DNA of 64,000 nucleotides from DASUBV01 sp035532295 (GTDB lineage Bacteria > Actinomycetota > Actinomycetes > Streptosporangiales > Streptosporangiaceae): positions 1-64,000 of the forward strand of contig DATKRH010000011.1 in assembly GCA_035532295.1 (NCBI GenBank), written 5' to 3'. The notes beneath the pieces were generated by a model, which was not told the DNA's origin, searched no databases, and was given only the letters and a program-made list of their open reading frames with translations. This document shows positions 1-7,224 of the stretch, piece by piece (the first letter of the stretch is position 1; every line of letters starts with the position of its first letter). The translations under genes were made by a program, and so were the position numbers.

Positions 1-504
1 CGGCCGGCGGGGAACGGGGTGGCGTTACGATCCGGCCCTTATCATCCCTGATGCCAGCAGCCCTGATCGGTGCCCCCGGCTCGATCGCGCCGAGGACGAC
101 GAGTTCCTGGTCCTGGCGGCCGGTGACCTGCTGGTGTTCGAACACAGTTCCGCGAGCCGGCGTGCCTGCCGCTCGCGGCCGGGAGCCGGGTCTTCCTCGC
201 GGGCCCTGACTTCGTCCGCCATTCCCGGTGGCTGGACCGGCCCGAACAGCAGGCGCTGGACTCCATCAGCCCGGCCGCCGGCTACGGGCAGAAGAAGAAC
301 GCATGCCTGCTCTTCGCGATCCGGCACGGATACGACATCGTGCTCTTCTGGGACGACGACGAGTACGCGCTGCACGTCGAGCGCGCGGGCGGAACCGAGC
401 GCTGGGGATCAACAGACGTGATCGGCGCCCACGCTAGCGCCCCGGCAGATGTCAGCTTCGGATTCTGTGCCGGCTCGGCCGGCAGCTGGCAGCGTCGAAG
501 CTGA
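1..504 (+). pseudogene. Frameshifted glycosyltransferase-like remnant
   Basis: No intact frame spans this stretch. Frame 2 reads through the left edge with a plausible peptide (RYDPALIIPD, then EDDEFLVLAAGDLLVFEH). Homology-like sequence then continues in frame 1 from about 127 to the stop at 502-504, with GQKKNACLLFAIRHGYDIV followed by the acidic run WDDDEY and later TDVIGAH. An acidic DDD(E) after a hydrophobic strand is typical of the nucleotide-sugar/metal site of GT-A glycosyltransferases. The frame switch and lack of a start codon suggest a decayed gene. The window edge also cuts it. Assignment is by motif only. Confidence 0.35.
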
Positions 505-664
505 CCATAAGGTCGATCCGGGCCGCGTCCGGCTTCCAGCGCTCGATGTTGAGGCGCAGCGAGCTGGCTGCCTGGCGGTAGGAGGTCCGGCCGGTGGTCA
601 GGACCACTAGCACGGAGGGGGGCGCTGCGCGCTGGCCGGGGGCGGCCGCCGGATGGTCAGCCAC
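452..664 (-). pseudogene. Truncated N-terminal fragment, glycosyltransferase-like
   Basis: A 70-codon minus-strand frame opens with an Ala/Pro-rich start and then PSVLVVLTTGR, SYRQAASSLRLNIERW and ARIDLMVSFD. That is the look of the first beta-alpha-beta unit of a GT-A-type glycosyltransferase. It ends after about 50 homologous-looking residues in an unrelated Arg/Ser tail. It overlaps the end of the plus-strand glycosyltransferase-like remnant, so the two are probably scraps of different genes brought together. It may be a non-functional leftover or a chance frame. Function is inferred from pattern only. Confidence 0.3.
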
Positions 665-716
665 AGATCATCCTGAGCAGTCGCCGGCCGCCTGTCGCGC
701 CGTTCCCGTCCCGGGC

Positions 717-1016
717 ATGCGCGAGCGTCACCTGGCTGCGATAGAAATCTCCGAGCAGGCCGAACGTGACCTCACGCTGCAGCTCCTGACATTCGGCAGC
801 ACAATCGCCGCAGTCAGCGAAACCCTCGACTTCCACACCCTCGCCCACTACCTCTTCGCCCTGGCCACCGCGTTCAGCGGCTTCTACGAGCAGTGCCCAG
901 CGCTCCGCGCAGAGGGCAGTGTCCGCGACAGCCGCCTGCTGCTGTGCGATCTCACAGCGCGCACCCTGGCCACTGGCCTGGACCTGCTGGGCATCGACGC
1001 GCCTGACCAGATGTAG
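717..1016 (+). pseudogene. argS: C-terminal (DALR) fragment of arginyl-tRNA synthetase
   Basis: The frame encodes ERDLTLQLLTFGSTI, FHTLAHYLFALATAFSGFYE and LTARTLATGLDLLGI and ends PDQM. This is the anticodon-binding DALR domain that ends class I ArgRS, normally the last 100-120 of about 550-590 residues. The catalytic domain (HIGH and KMSK motifs) and most of the protein are missing. The frame stays open upstream to about 594, but that peptide (Pro/Ala-rich) is not ArgRS-like. The ATG at 717 is the nearest in-frame start and has no clear ribosome site. It is most simply a remnant of a duplicated or horizontally acquired argS. A free-standing tRNA-binding domain is less likely. Confidence 0.7.
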
Positions 1017-1096
1017 GCGGCCCCGGGGAAGATGACGCGTGTCGGTGCCGATGCCGAACCTGCACTCCGCGCTGGTGGTCGCGTCCCAAGCGAACG

Positions 1097-1134
1097 TGAT
1101 AGCAGTATCGCTATCAGTATTGCTGGGGTATTGT
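1097..1134 (+). promoter_or_regulatory. Promoter/operator of the antitoxin-toxin pair
   Basis: A perfect inverted repeat (TGATAGC, six bases, GCTATCA) lies at 1097-1116. A -10-like TATTGT at 1129-1134 ends six bases before the ATG at 1141, so the transcript is probably leaderless. An inverted repeat next to the -10 fits autorepression by the ribbon-helix-helix-like antitoxin. No convincing -35 is visible. Confidence 0.5.
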
Positions 1135-1140
1135 GCGGGC

Positions 1141-1398
1141 ATGGCTGATACGAAGAAGTCGTTCCTGCTGCACCTCGATAGCAGCGCGCACGAGCGCCTG
1201 GCCGTGGCAGCGGCCCGCGCCGGGGTCTCTATGCAGGTATACGTCCAGGACGCTATTGATTCCGCTGCCCAGGAAGATGAGGCGCTGGGCCTGGCCGCTC
1301 AGGCCCTGGCGGGCTATGGGGAGGCTTTCGGGCTCGACCCGGCCGGCAACGCGCGCAAGGTCGCGGAGCTGCGCTCGCGGACTCGCGCGGTGGCCTGA
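1141..1398 (+). CDS. Small RHH-like antitoxin candidate
   Basis: 85 residues. The start KKSFLLHLDSSAHERLAVAAARAG followed by VSMQVYVQDAID (quoted in part) has the shape of a ribbon-helix-helix DNA-binding domain: one beta strand, a helix that recognises 'S..V..L..A', then a second helix. The C-terminal half is Ala-rich and helical, suited to wrapping a toxin. The ATG at 1141 is chosen because the frame upstream overlaps the promoter and palindrome. The next gene begins at the base after the stop. Order, size and the palindrome upstream point to a type II antitoxin. No family name is assigned with certainty. Confidence 0.6.
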   Translation: MADTKKSFLLHLDSSAHERLAVAAARAGVSMQVYVQDAIDSAAQEDEALGLAAQALAGYGEAFGLDPAGNARKVAELRSRTRAVA

Positions 1399-1776
1399 GT
1401 GCGGTACCTGGCGATCCGGACCTTGCTGCGGCTGGCCGAGGGGATCGAGGGCGATCCGGCCGTGCGGGACTACTCGGCGCTGGTCGCCGCCCATGAGCGG
1501 CACCGGGCCGAGCTGCTCGGCCAGCCCGTGCACACCGACCCGGTAGACGCCGCGGCCGCGCTGCTGCATGCCATCGCCCGCCTGCACCCGCTGGAGGCAC
1601 GCAACGACATCTTCGCCTGGCTCGCCGCCTACACGCTGCTCGGCCTGAACGACATCAGCGTCAAGGCCACCCCCGGACAGGCCATCGAGCTCGTTCGGGC
1701 GGCCGAGAGCGGCGAGCTGGACGAGCCCGCCATCGCCGCCCGGCTTGCCGATTTCAGCGACGGGGCGGCCAGCTGA
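1399..1776 (+). CDS. Fic/Doc-like toxin with degenerate Fic motif
   Basis: 125 residues, GTG start directly after the antitoxin stop. The layout follows Doc toxins: an N-terminal RYLAIRTLLRLAEG helix, a central helix with AAALLHAIARLHPLEARND, then AYTLLGLN and a C-terminal helix. Canonical Doc carries HxFx(D/E)(A/G)NKR. Here the motif reads H-P-L-E-A-R-N-D-I, so the His and Asn remain while the acidic residue, the small residue and the Lys-Arg pair are replaced. Doc phosphorylates EF-Tu in known cases. Whether this variant is active, altered or dead cannot be told. A decayed toxin retained for its antitoxin is an alternative. Confidence 0.6.
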   Translation: MRYLAIRTLLRLAEGIEGDPAVRDYSALVAAHERHRAELLGQPVHTDPVDAAAALLHAIARLHPLEARNDIFAWLAAYTLLGLNDISVKATPGQAIELVRAAESGELDEPAIAARLADFSDGAAS

Positions 1777-2243
1777 CCAAGGCAGCTGCGGCAGGACGGC
1801 GGCCACGCGCTGACGAGAACAGGGTGTCGCAGCCGCGGGCAGTCGCCGGCCAGCTGGAGGTCTTCACGACTCGGGCCTGCTAACGACACCAAGGACCATG
1901 CGGCGGCTGAGCAGGCCGCTGAAGCTGGCCCGAGGACCGCGGCGCCCCTGGCGGCCAAGCTGCGCGCCGACGTCGGCCGCCTGGAGCGGGCCTCGCGCCC
2001 AGCTTCCGCGCAGCCGCCGTCACGAAACCGGCGGGGCTGGCCGCGCCGGGTACGGGAGCCGACCTCAAGGAGCTGCTCGCCGGGCCGCCGAGCCCGGAAC
2101 GCGAGGAGATGCGCGCATGGGCCGGCGAAGAATACGACCCCGCGCACTTCGACCTCGCCGCTGCCAACGCGGCAGCAGGATCAGGCTGAGGAAACTGGCC
2201 CGGCCTGATACGCCTGCGCGGGCTAGCCTGCGGTCGCGGTCAG
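1777..2243 (+). other. Gene-poor stretch with a possible pRiA4b ORF-3 tail
   Basis: No intact gene is supported. A plus-strand frame near 2064-2189 ends with DLKELLAG and then AWAGEEYDPAHFDLAAANAA. This resembles the C-terminal end of plasmid pRiA4b ORF-3-like proteins, which commonly finish with an acidic 'fDP..FDl...N' segment. Its upstream part lies in other frames, so it is probably decayed. The rest shows only high-GC shadow frames. Confidence 0.3.
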
Positions 2244-2276
2244 CCTTCAGAGCTAACGTAGAGCGAACCTAGAAGA
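2244..2276 (+). promoter_or_regulatory. Three 11-bp direct repeats upstream of the redox operon
   Basis: Consecutive units CCTTCAGAGCT, AACGTAGAGCG and AACCTAGAAGA share AGA at positions 6-8 with exact 11-bp spacing, one helical turn, as OmpR/PhoB-type regulators need. A matching array lies at 4742-4774 before the response-regulator gene. It sits about 115 bp before the membrane cytochrome start. Confidence 0.55.
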
Positions 2277-2391
2277 GTCGCTGCACCCGGCCGGGCATCC
2301 TCAGATGACCGGGTGGGGAACGTTGGCCAGCCTCATTACGGTCACTCGTCCCGCCGCCAGGCGGGCGCAGACCTGATAGGGCGGGGAGAAC

Positions 2392-3081
2392 GTGAACGGG
2401 ATCATCTCCGGCACGGCGCTATGGTTCGCCAGCCGGGCCACCGGAGTTGTCGCGCTGGTGCTGCTGACCCTGGTGCTGGTCCTGGGCATCGCGGTGAACC
2501 GGCACGGCCTGCTGCCCGGGCTCCCCCGGTTCGCCGTGACCAGCCTGCACCGCGCCGTGTCGCTGCTGGCGGTGGCGTTCGTGGCGGTGCACGTGACCAC
2601 CGCGCTCGCCGATCCGTTCGTCTCGATCGGCATCGCCGCGTCAGTGATCCCGTTCGCGTCGCACTATCAGCCGTTCTGGCTGGGCCTGGGCGCCGTGTCG
2701 ATCGACCTGATGATCGCGTTGACGATCACCAGCCTGCTGCGGGCCAGGATCGGCCGCCGGACCTGGCGTGCCGTGCACTGGCTCGGTTACGCCAGCTGGC
2801 CGGTAGCGTTCGCGCACGGCATCGGCTCCGGCCCCGACCTGCGGCGCGGCGGGCTGCTCGACCTGGCCATCGGCTGCGCCATCGCGGTCGCCGGCGCGGT
2901 GGCCTGGCGGGTCATCGGAACGCGCCGCGAGATCCCGCTGGCGCAGCGCGCCGCCCAGGTCATGGCCACCTGGCCCGGCGGCGGACCCGGCCGGCGCCGC
3001 GACGGTCCGGCCGCCCTGCGCAACCTCCGCGATGACCAATTCCGCGATGGCGATCTCCGCCCGAAGGCCGGTGCCCGATGA
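2392..3081 (+). CDS. Ferric-reductase-like membrane cytochrome b
   Basis: 229 residues, GTG start preceded by GGGGAG. Five or so membrane helices fill residues 10-190. Four histidines sit in two helices with the spacing expected for two stacked hemes: His53 and His67 in one, His129 and His142 in another. This is the ferric-reductase-like transmembrane (FRD/MsrQ-type) fold. The cytosolic tail is Arg-rich, and there is no FAD/NAD domain, so electrons must come from a partner. The next gene, a NuoF-like flavoprotein, overlaps by four bases, and a ferredoxin follows. The set looks like a membrane electron-transfer chain. The acceptor is unknown. Confidence 0.8.
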   Translation: MNGIISGTALWFASRATGVVALVLLTLVLVLGIAVNRHGLLPGLPRFAVTSLHRAVSLLAVAFVAVHVTTALADPFVSIGIAASVIPFASHYQPFWLGLGAVSIDLMIALTITSLLRARIGRRTWRAVHWLGYASWPVAFAHGIGSGPDLRRGGLLDLAIGCAIAVAGAVAWRVIGTRREIPLAQRAAQVMATWPGGGPGRRRDGPAALRNLRDDQFRDGDLRPKAGAR

Positions 3082-4490
3082 CTGTCGATCGCCTGACCGG
3101 ACAGCACCCCACCGGACAGCACCCCACCGGACAGCACCCCACCAGGCCGCACCCGGCCAGGCCGCACCCGGCCAGGCAGCGACCCTCCGGGCAGCGTTCC
3201 GCCCGGCCGGCCCGGCCGCCTGCCCCCGCCGGCCTGCCGCGGCTGATCCCGGCCGGCGTCGGCCCGGACGCCAGCCTCGGCGCGCACCTGGCCCGGCTGG
3301 GCCCGCTGGCGTACCCGCCCAGCGCCGGCGCCCTGATCGGCGTGGCCGAGGCCGCCGGCCTGACCGGCCGCGGCGGGGCCGCGTTCCCGGTGCACCGCAA
3401 GCTGAGCGCGGTCATCCAGTCGGGCCGCCCGCCCGTGGTGGTCGGCAACGGGGCCGAGGGCGAGCCGGCCAGCAGCAAGGACGGCTCCCTGCTGTGGCTG
3501 GCACCCCACCTGGTCCTGGACGGACTGCAGCTGGTCGCGTCCGCCGCCGGCGCTACGCGGACCGTGCTGTACGTGCACCGCGACGCGGCGCTGATCGCCT
3601 ACCTCTCGCAGGCCCTGGCGCACCGGTTCGCCGCCGGAACCGACCGCGCCCCGGTGGAGCTGATCGAGGCGCCGCACCGGTTCCTGGCCGGGGAGGAATC
3701 CGCGCTGGTGAACGTCATCAACGGCGAGACGGCGCGACCCCAGTTCAAGCGGCCGCCGGTCTACGAGCGCGGCGTCGGCGGCCGGCCCACCCTGGTGCAG
3801 AACGTCGAAACGCTCGCGCACCTGGCGCTGATCGCCCGCTTCGGCGCGGACTGGTTCCGGGCGGCCGGCACCCCCGCCGAGCCGGGCTCGATGCTGTGCA
3901 CGGTGCACCGCGCCGACGGCGGCAGCCATGTGGTCGAGGCCGGGCTCGGCGCACCGGTCCGCTCGCTGCTCCGGCTCGGCGGGGGCGGCGGCGGCCGAGT
4001 CCAGGCGGTGCTGTGCGGCGGCTATCACGGCGCCTGGCTGGACCCGGAGCACGCGGCCCGGCTGTCGCTGGACAACGCCTCGCTGCGGCCGGCGGGCTCG
4101 TTCGCAGGCGCGGGGGTACTGGCTGAGCTGCCGGCCAGCCGATGCGGCCTGGCCGAGACCGCCCGGGTGGCGCGCTACCTCGCGCTGGAGTCCGCCGGGC
4201 AGTGCGGCCCGTGCTTCAACGGCCTCCCGCACATCGCGGGCGCGCTGGCCGAGCTGGCCGGCCTGCGGCCTGGCGGGCAGGTCCTCGCCGACGTGCGGCG
4301 CTGGGCCGGGCTGGCGCAGGGCCGCGGAGCCTGCCACCATCCAGACGGCTTCGTCCGGTTCGTCCGCAGCGCCTTCACCGTGTTCGAGGCCGAGATCGGC
4401 CGCCACGCCCGGGGCCAGTGCTCCGCAACGGATCGCCGGCCCTTCCTGCCGGTGCCCGCCACGGCCGCCAGCGAAGCTGACTGGAGCTAA
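3078..4490 (+). CDS. NuoF/SLBB-like NADH-flavin oxidoreductase subunit
   Basis: 470 residues; ATG overlaps the previous stop by four bases. A low-complexity His/Pro-rich lead (about 1-50) precedes a NuoF-like core: GRGGAAFPVHRK and GNGAEGEP (FMN/NADH site), FLAGEESALVNVING, RPTLVQNVETLAHL, then an SLBB-like segment. The C-terminal cluster motif reads ESAGQCGPC with a later GACHHPDG. NuoF normally has ESCGKCTPC plus a distal Cys, so the first Cys is Ala here and three of four [4Fe-4S] ligands remain. It probably passes electrons between NAD(P)H, the following ferredoxin and the preceding cytochrome. Direction of flow is inferred only. Confidence 0.8.
   Translation: MTVDRLTGQHPTGQHPTGQHPTRPHPARPHPARQRPSGQRSARPARPPAPAGLPRLIPAGVGPDASLGAHLARLGPLAYPPSAGALIGVAEAAGLTGRGGAAFPVHRKLSAVIQSGRPPVVVGNGAEGEPASSKDGSLLWLAPHLVLDGLQLVASAAGATRTVLYVHRDAALIAYLSQALAHRFAAGTDRAPVELIEAPHRFLAGEESALVNVINGETARPQFKRPPVYERGVGGRPTLVQNVETLAHLALIARFGADWFRAAGTPAEPGSMLCTVHRADGGSHVVEAGLGAPVRSLLRLGGGGGGRVQAVLCGGYHGAWLDPEHAARLSLDNASLRPAGSFAGAGVLAELPASRCGLAETARVARYLALESAGQCGPCFNGLPHIAGALAELAGLRPGGQVLADVRRWAGLAQGRGACHHPDGFVRFVRSAFTVFEAEIGRHARGQCSATDRRPFLPVPATAASEADWS
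3096..3171 (+). repeat. Two in-frame 15-bp tandem repeats
   Basis: Three copies of ACCGGACAGCACCCC (3096-3140) are followed by two copies of a related 15-bp unit ending CGCACCCGG (3142-3171). They encode Thr-Gly-Gln-His-Pro and Pro-His-Pro-Ala-Arg units at the N-terminus of the NuoF-like protein, before its conserved domain. Confidence 0.9.
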
Positions 4491-4491
4491 G

Positions 4492-4710
4492 ATGCCGCCT
4501 GCCACGCGAGTCATGGTCAACCCGGTCGCCTGCTCGGGCCACGGCGTGTGCGCCGAGCTGCTGCCCGAGCTGATCTCGCTCGACGAGTGGGGCTATCCGC
4601 TCGTGGACGATGCCCCCGTGCCCCCGGCTCTGGACGGCCAGGCCCGGCGTGCGGTCCGGGACTGCCCCGCGCTGGCGCTCTTGCTGACCGGCGTCCGGGA
4701 CCGCCGGTGA
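4492..4710 (+). CDS. Small ferredoxin, [3Fe-4S]-type
   Basis: 72 residues. Cys14 and Cys20 fall in a CSGHGVC segment and Cys60 in DCPALAL. The spacing C-x5-C...C-P is that of the one-cluster [3Fe-4S] ferredoxins of actinobacteria that serve P450s and other oxidoreductases. A PELISLDEWGYP segment, typical of these proteins, follows the second Cys. The ATG at 4492 begins one base after the NuoF-like stop, so the two are co-translated. It most likely carries single electrons for the module. A P450 partner is not visible nearby. Confidence 0.8.
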   Translation: MPPATRVMVNPVACSGHGVCAELLPELISLDEWGYPLVDDAPVPPALDGQARRAVRDCPALALLLTGVRDRR

Positions 4711-4741
4711 AGGGGAAAACTGACGGTGCGGGCCGGCCGTT

Positions 4742-4774
4742 ATCTCAGAAGAAACCTAGAAGCGCCGCAGAAGG
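4742..4774 (+). promoter_or_regulatory. Three 11-bp direct repeats upstream of the response regulator
   Basis: Units ATCTCAGAAGA, AACCTAGAAGC and GCCGCAGAAGG share the core AGAAG at positions 6-10 with exact 11-bp spacing. The middle unit shares AACCTAGAAG with the array at 2244-2276. The position 31 bp before the regulator ATG fits autoregulation. Confidence 0.55.
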
Positions 4775-4805
4775 CCGGCATAAGCGAGCAGGTCATGCTG
4801 GCGGC

Positions 4806-5564
4806 ATGATGAGCGTCATGGAGAGGTTCCCCGTGGATCAGCCTGAGTCTGGCCGGGGCTTCCAGCACCCGGACGGCAGTCCGGTCCGGGTCCTGGTCGT
4901 CGACGATGAGCCGAGCCTGGCCGAGCTGCTCGGCAGCGTGCTGCGGTACGAGGGCTGGGAGATCCGGACGGCCGCGGACGGGGCGAGCGCGGTCCGGGCG
5001 GCGCGCGAGTTCGAGCCGGACGCCGTCGTCCTCGACGTGATGCTGCCCGACTTCGACGGCCTGGAGGTGCTGCGCCGGCTGCGGGCCATCCAGCCGAACG
5101 TCTGCGTGCTGTTCCTCACCGCCAGGGACTCGGTGGAGGACCGGATCAGCGGGATCACCGCGGGCGGCGATGACTACGTCACCAAGCCGTTCAGCCTGGA
5201 GGAGGTCCTGGCCCGGCTGCGCGGGCTGCTGCGCCGGGCCGGCATCTCCCAGGCCCGCAGCGGCATCGAGCTGACGGTGGGCGACCTGGCCATGGACGAG
5301 GACGCCCGGGAGGTCCGGCGCGGCGGTGACCTGATTGAGCTGACCGCCACGGAGTTCGAGCTGCTCCGCTTCCTGATGCGCAACCCGCGCCGGGTGCTGT
5401 CCAAGGCGCAGATACTCGACCGGGTGTGGAACTACGACTTCGGCGGCCAGGCGCACGTCGTCGAGCTGTACATCAGCTACCTGCGCAAGAAGATCGACAC
5501 CGGCCGCGAGCCGCTCATCCACACTGTCCGCGGCGTCGGGTACGTGCTCAAGCCGTCAGCGTAA
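4806..5564 (+). CDS. OmpR-family response regulator
   Basis: 252 residues from the ATG at 4806 (4809 and 4818 are alternatives). The receiver domain shows Asp33/Asp34 (VVDDE), the phospho-acceptor Asp77 in VVLDVMLPD, the Thr in LFLTAR and Lys127 in TKPFS. A winged-helix output domain follows (ELTATEFELLRFL, YISYLRKKID, RGVGYVL). Three 11-bp repeats sit just upstream, and the partner kinase follows after two bases. The same repeat type lies before the redox operon, so that operon is the likely target. The signal is unknown. Confidence 0.93.
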   Translation: MMSVMERFPVDQPESGRGFQHPDGSPVRVLVVDDEPSLAELLGSVLRYEGWEIRTAADGASAVRAAREFEPDAVVLDVMLPDFDGLEVLRRLRAIQPNVCVLFLTARDSVEDRISGITAGGDDYVTKPFSLEEVLARLRGLLRRAGISQARSGIELTVGDLAMDEDAREVRRGGDLIELTATEFELLRFLMRNPRRVLSKAQILDRVWNYDFGGQAHVVELYISYLRKKIDTGREPLIHTVRGVGYVLKPSA

Positions 5565-5566
5565 CG

Positions 5567-7195
5567 ATGCCTGCCAGCGGTCAGCCCTCCGGTACCGGGC
5601 CGGGTAACGGCGCCGGGCCGGGGAACGGGGCCGGCCTGCTGAGCTGGCCCGGCCGGTGGCTGGCGGGGCGGACGCTGCGCGGCAGGCTGGTCGCCGGCCT
5701 GCTGGCGCTGCTGGCCATGGCCTGCGCGACGGTCGGCGTCGTCATCTACGCGCACCTGAACTCCGTCCTGGTGAACCAGCTTGATCAGCAGCTCATGCTG
5801 TCCAGCCAGCGCTATGCCGAGTGCATCAACCCCGCGCTGAATACCGACCCCGATGACCCCAACCGCATCGGCCGCGCCGTCACCAAGCCCGGCGACGGGG
5901 ACGGCGCCAGCCCGGCACTGCCGCCGAGCGGAACGCCGGCCGGGTGCGCGCAGCAGCAGGCCGACCACACCATCACGGCCGCGCTGACGACCAGCGGAGT
6001 CAGGGACCCGCACCTGGCGGGCGCCAGTTCCGGTGCGTGCCGCCTGACCGCCGCCGAGCAGCACGAGCTCTCCGAGCTGCCCGCCCCCGGCAGCGCGCGG
6101 ACGATCGAGCTGGCGTCCTACGGCTCCTACCGGGTGCTGGCGACCAGGGCCGGCAACGACGTCTACGTCAGCGGGCTCCCGCTTGAGCCCATCGACAACA
6201 CGCTGCAGCAGGTCGCCATCGCCGAGATCGCGGTGTTCTCCGTGGCCCTCCTGCTCACCGGGGTCATCGGCACTGGCTGGGTGCGGCTGTCGCTGCGTCC
6301 GCTGCGCCGGGTGGCGGCGACGGCCACCCGGGTCAGCCAGCTACCCCTGGGCAGCGGCGAGGTCGCCGCGCTCGAGCGGGTCCCGGACGCCAACCCCGGC
6401 ACGGAGGTCGGCCAGGTCGGCGCGGCGTTTAACCACATGCTCGGCCATGTCGAGTCCGCGCTGGCCCGCCGGGCGGCCAGCGAGACCCGGCTGCGGCGCT
6501 TCGCGGCCGATGCCAGCCACGAGCTCCGCACGCCGCTGGCGGCGATCCGCGGCTATGCCGAGCTGGCCCGGCGGCACCGCGGCCCCGTTCCCGAAGACGT
6601 CGCGCACGCGCTGAGCCGGGTCGAGTCGGAATCGGCCCGGATGAGCGTGCTCGTCGACGAGCTGCTGCTGCTGGCTCAGCTGGATGCGGGCCGCCCGCTG
6701 GCCAGCGAGCCCGTCGACCTGACCCGCCTGGCCATCGACGTCACCAGCGACGCCCGGGCCGCCGGGCCGGGCCACCGGTGGCGGCTTGAGCTGCCCGACG
6801 AGCCGCTGCTGGTCCGCGGCGACGAGCATCGCCTGCACCAGGTCCTGGCGAACCTGCTGAGCAATGCCGCGCGGCATACTCCCGCCGGCACGACCGTGAC
6901 GGTGGCGCTGGCCGCGAGCGACGCGCCCGGCCGGGGCGTGCCGGGTACGGTTCAGGTCACCGTGACGGACGACGGCCCCGGCATCCCGGCCGACCTGCAG
7001 CCCGCCTTGTTCGAGCGATTCGTCCGCGGCGACACTTCCCGGTCGCGCGGCGCGGGAAGTACCGGCCTCGGCCTGGCGATCGTCGATGCCGTGACGGCCG
7101 CTCACCACGGGCAGGTGGCGGTGACGAGCCGGCCGGGCCAGACCCGGTTCACGATCACGCTCCCCCGGCTGCTGGAGCAGGTCGACTGGGGCTAG
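5567..7195 (+). CDS. Sensor histidine kinase, HAMP type
   Basis: 542 residues, ATG two bases after the regulator stop. Two membrane helices (about 45-65 and 220-240) flank a periplasmic-side sensor region of roughly 150 residues containing four Cys. A HAMP segment follows, then the HisKA motif ASHELRTPLAAIRGYAE with His318, and the HATPase motifs (N box NLLSNAARHTP, DDGPGIP, GSTGLGLAIV). It presumably phosphorylates the preceding OmpR-type regulator. The cysteines in the sensor loop could report redox state, which would suit the neighbouring redox operon, but that is inference. The gene ends convergently against a membrane-protein gene 29 bases away. Confidence 0.92.
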   Translation: MPASGQPSGTGPGNGAGPGNGAGLLSWPGRWLAGRTLRGRLVAGLLALLAMACATVGVVIYAHLNSVLVNQLDQQLMLSSQRYAECINPALNTDPDDPNRIGRAVTKPGDGDGASPALPPSGTPAGCAQQQADHTITAALTTSGVRDPHLAGASSGACRLTAAEQHELSELPAPGSARTIELASYGSYRVLATRAGNDVYVSGLPLEPIDNTLQQVAIAEIAVFSVALLLTGVIGTGWVRLSLRPLRRVAATATRVSQLPLGSGEVAALERVPDANPGTEVGQVGAAFNHMLGHVESALARRAASETRLRRFAADASHELRTPLAAIRGYAELARRHRGPVPEDVAHALSRVESESARMSVLVDELLLLAQLDAGRPLASEPVDLTRLAIDVTSDARAAGPGHRWRLELPDEPLLVRGDEHRLHQVLANLLSNAARHTPAGTTVTVALAASDAPGRGVPGTVQVTVTDDGPGIPADLQPALFERFVRGDTSRSRGAGSTGLGLAIVDAVTAAHHGQVAVTSRPGQTRFTITLPRLLEQVDWG

Positions 7196-7224
7196 ACGAG
7201 TCGCATCTCTAGTGTGACGCAGGA

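Noticed and set aside
2787..4520. Long minus-strand frame of 577 codons opposite the NuoF-like gene
   Set aside because: Pro/Arg/Gly-rich, no recognisable motif. It is the antisense shadow of a well-supported gene, as expected at this GC content.
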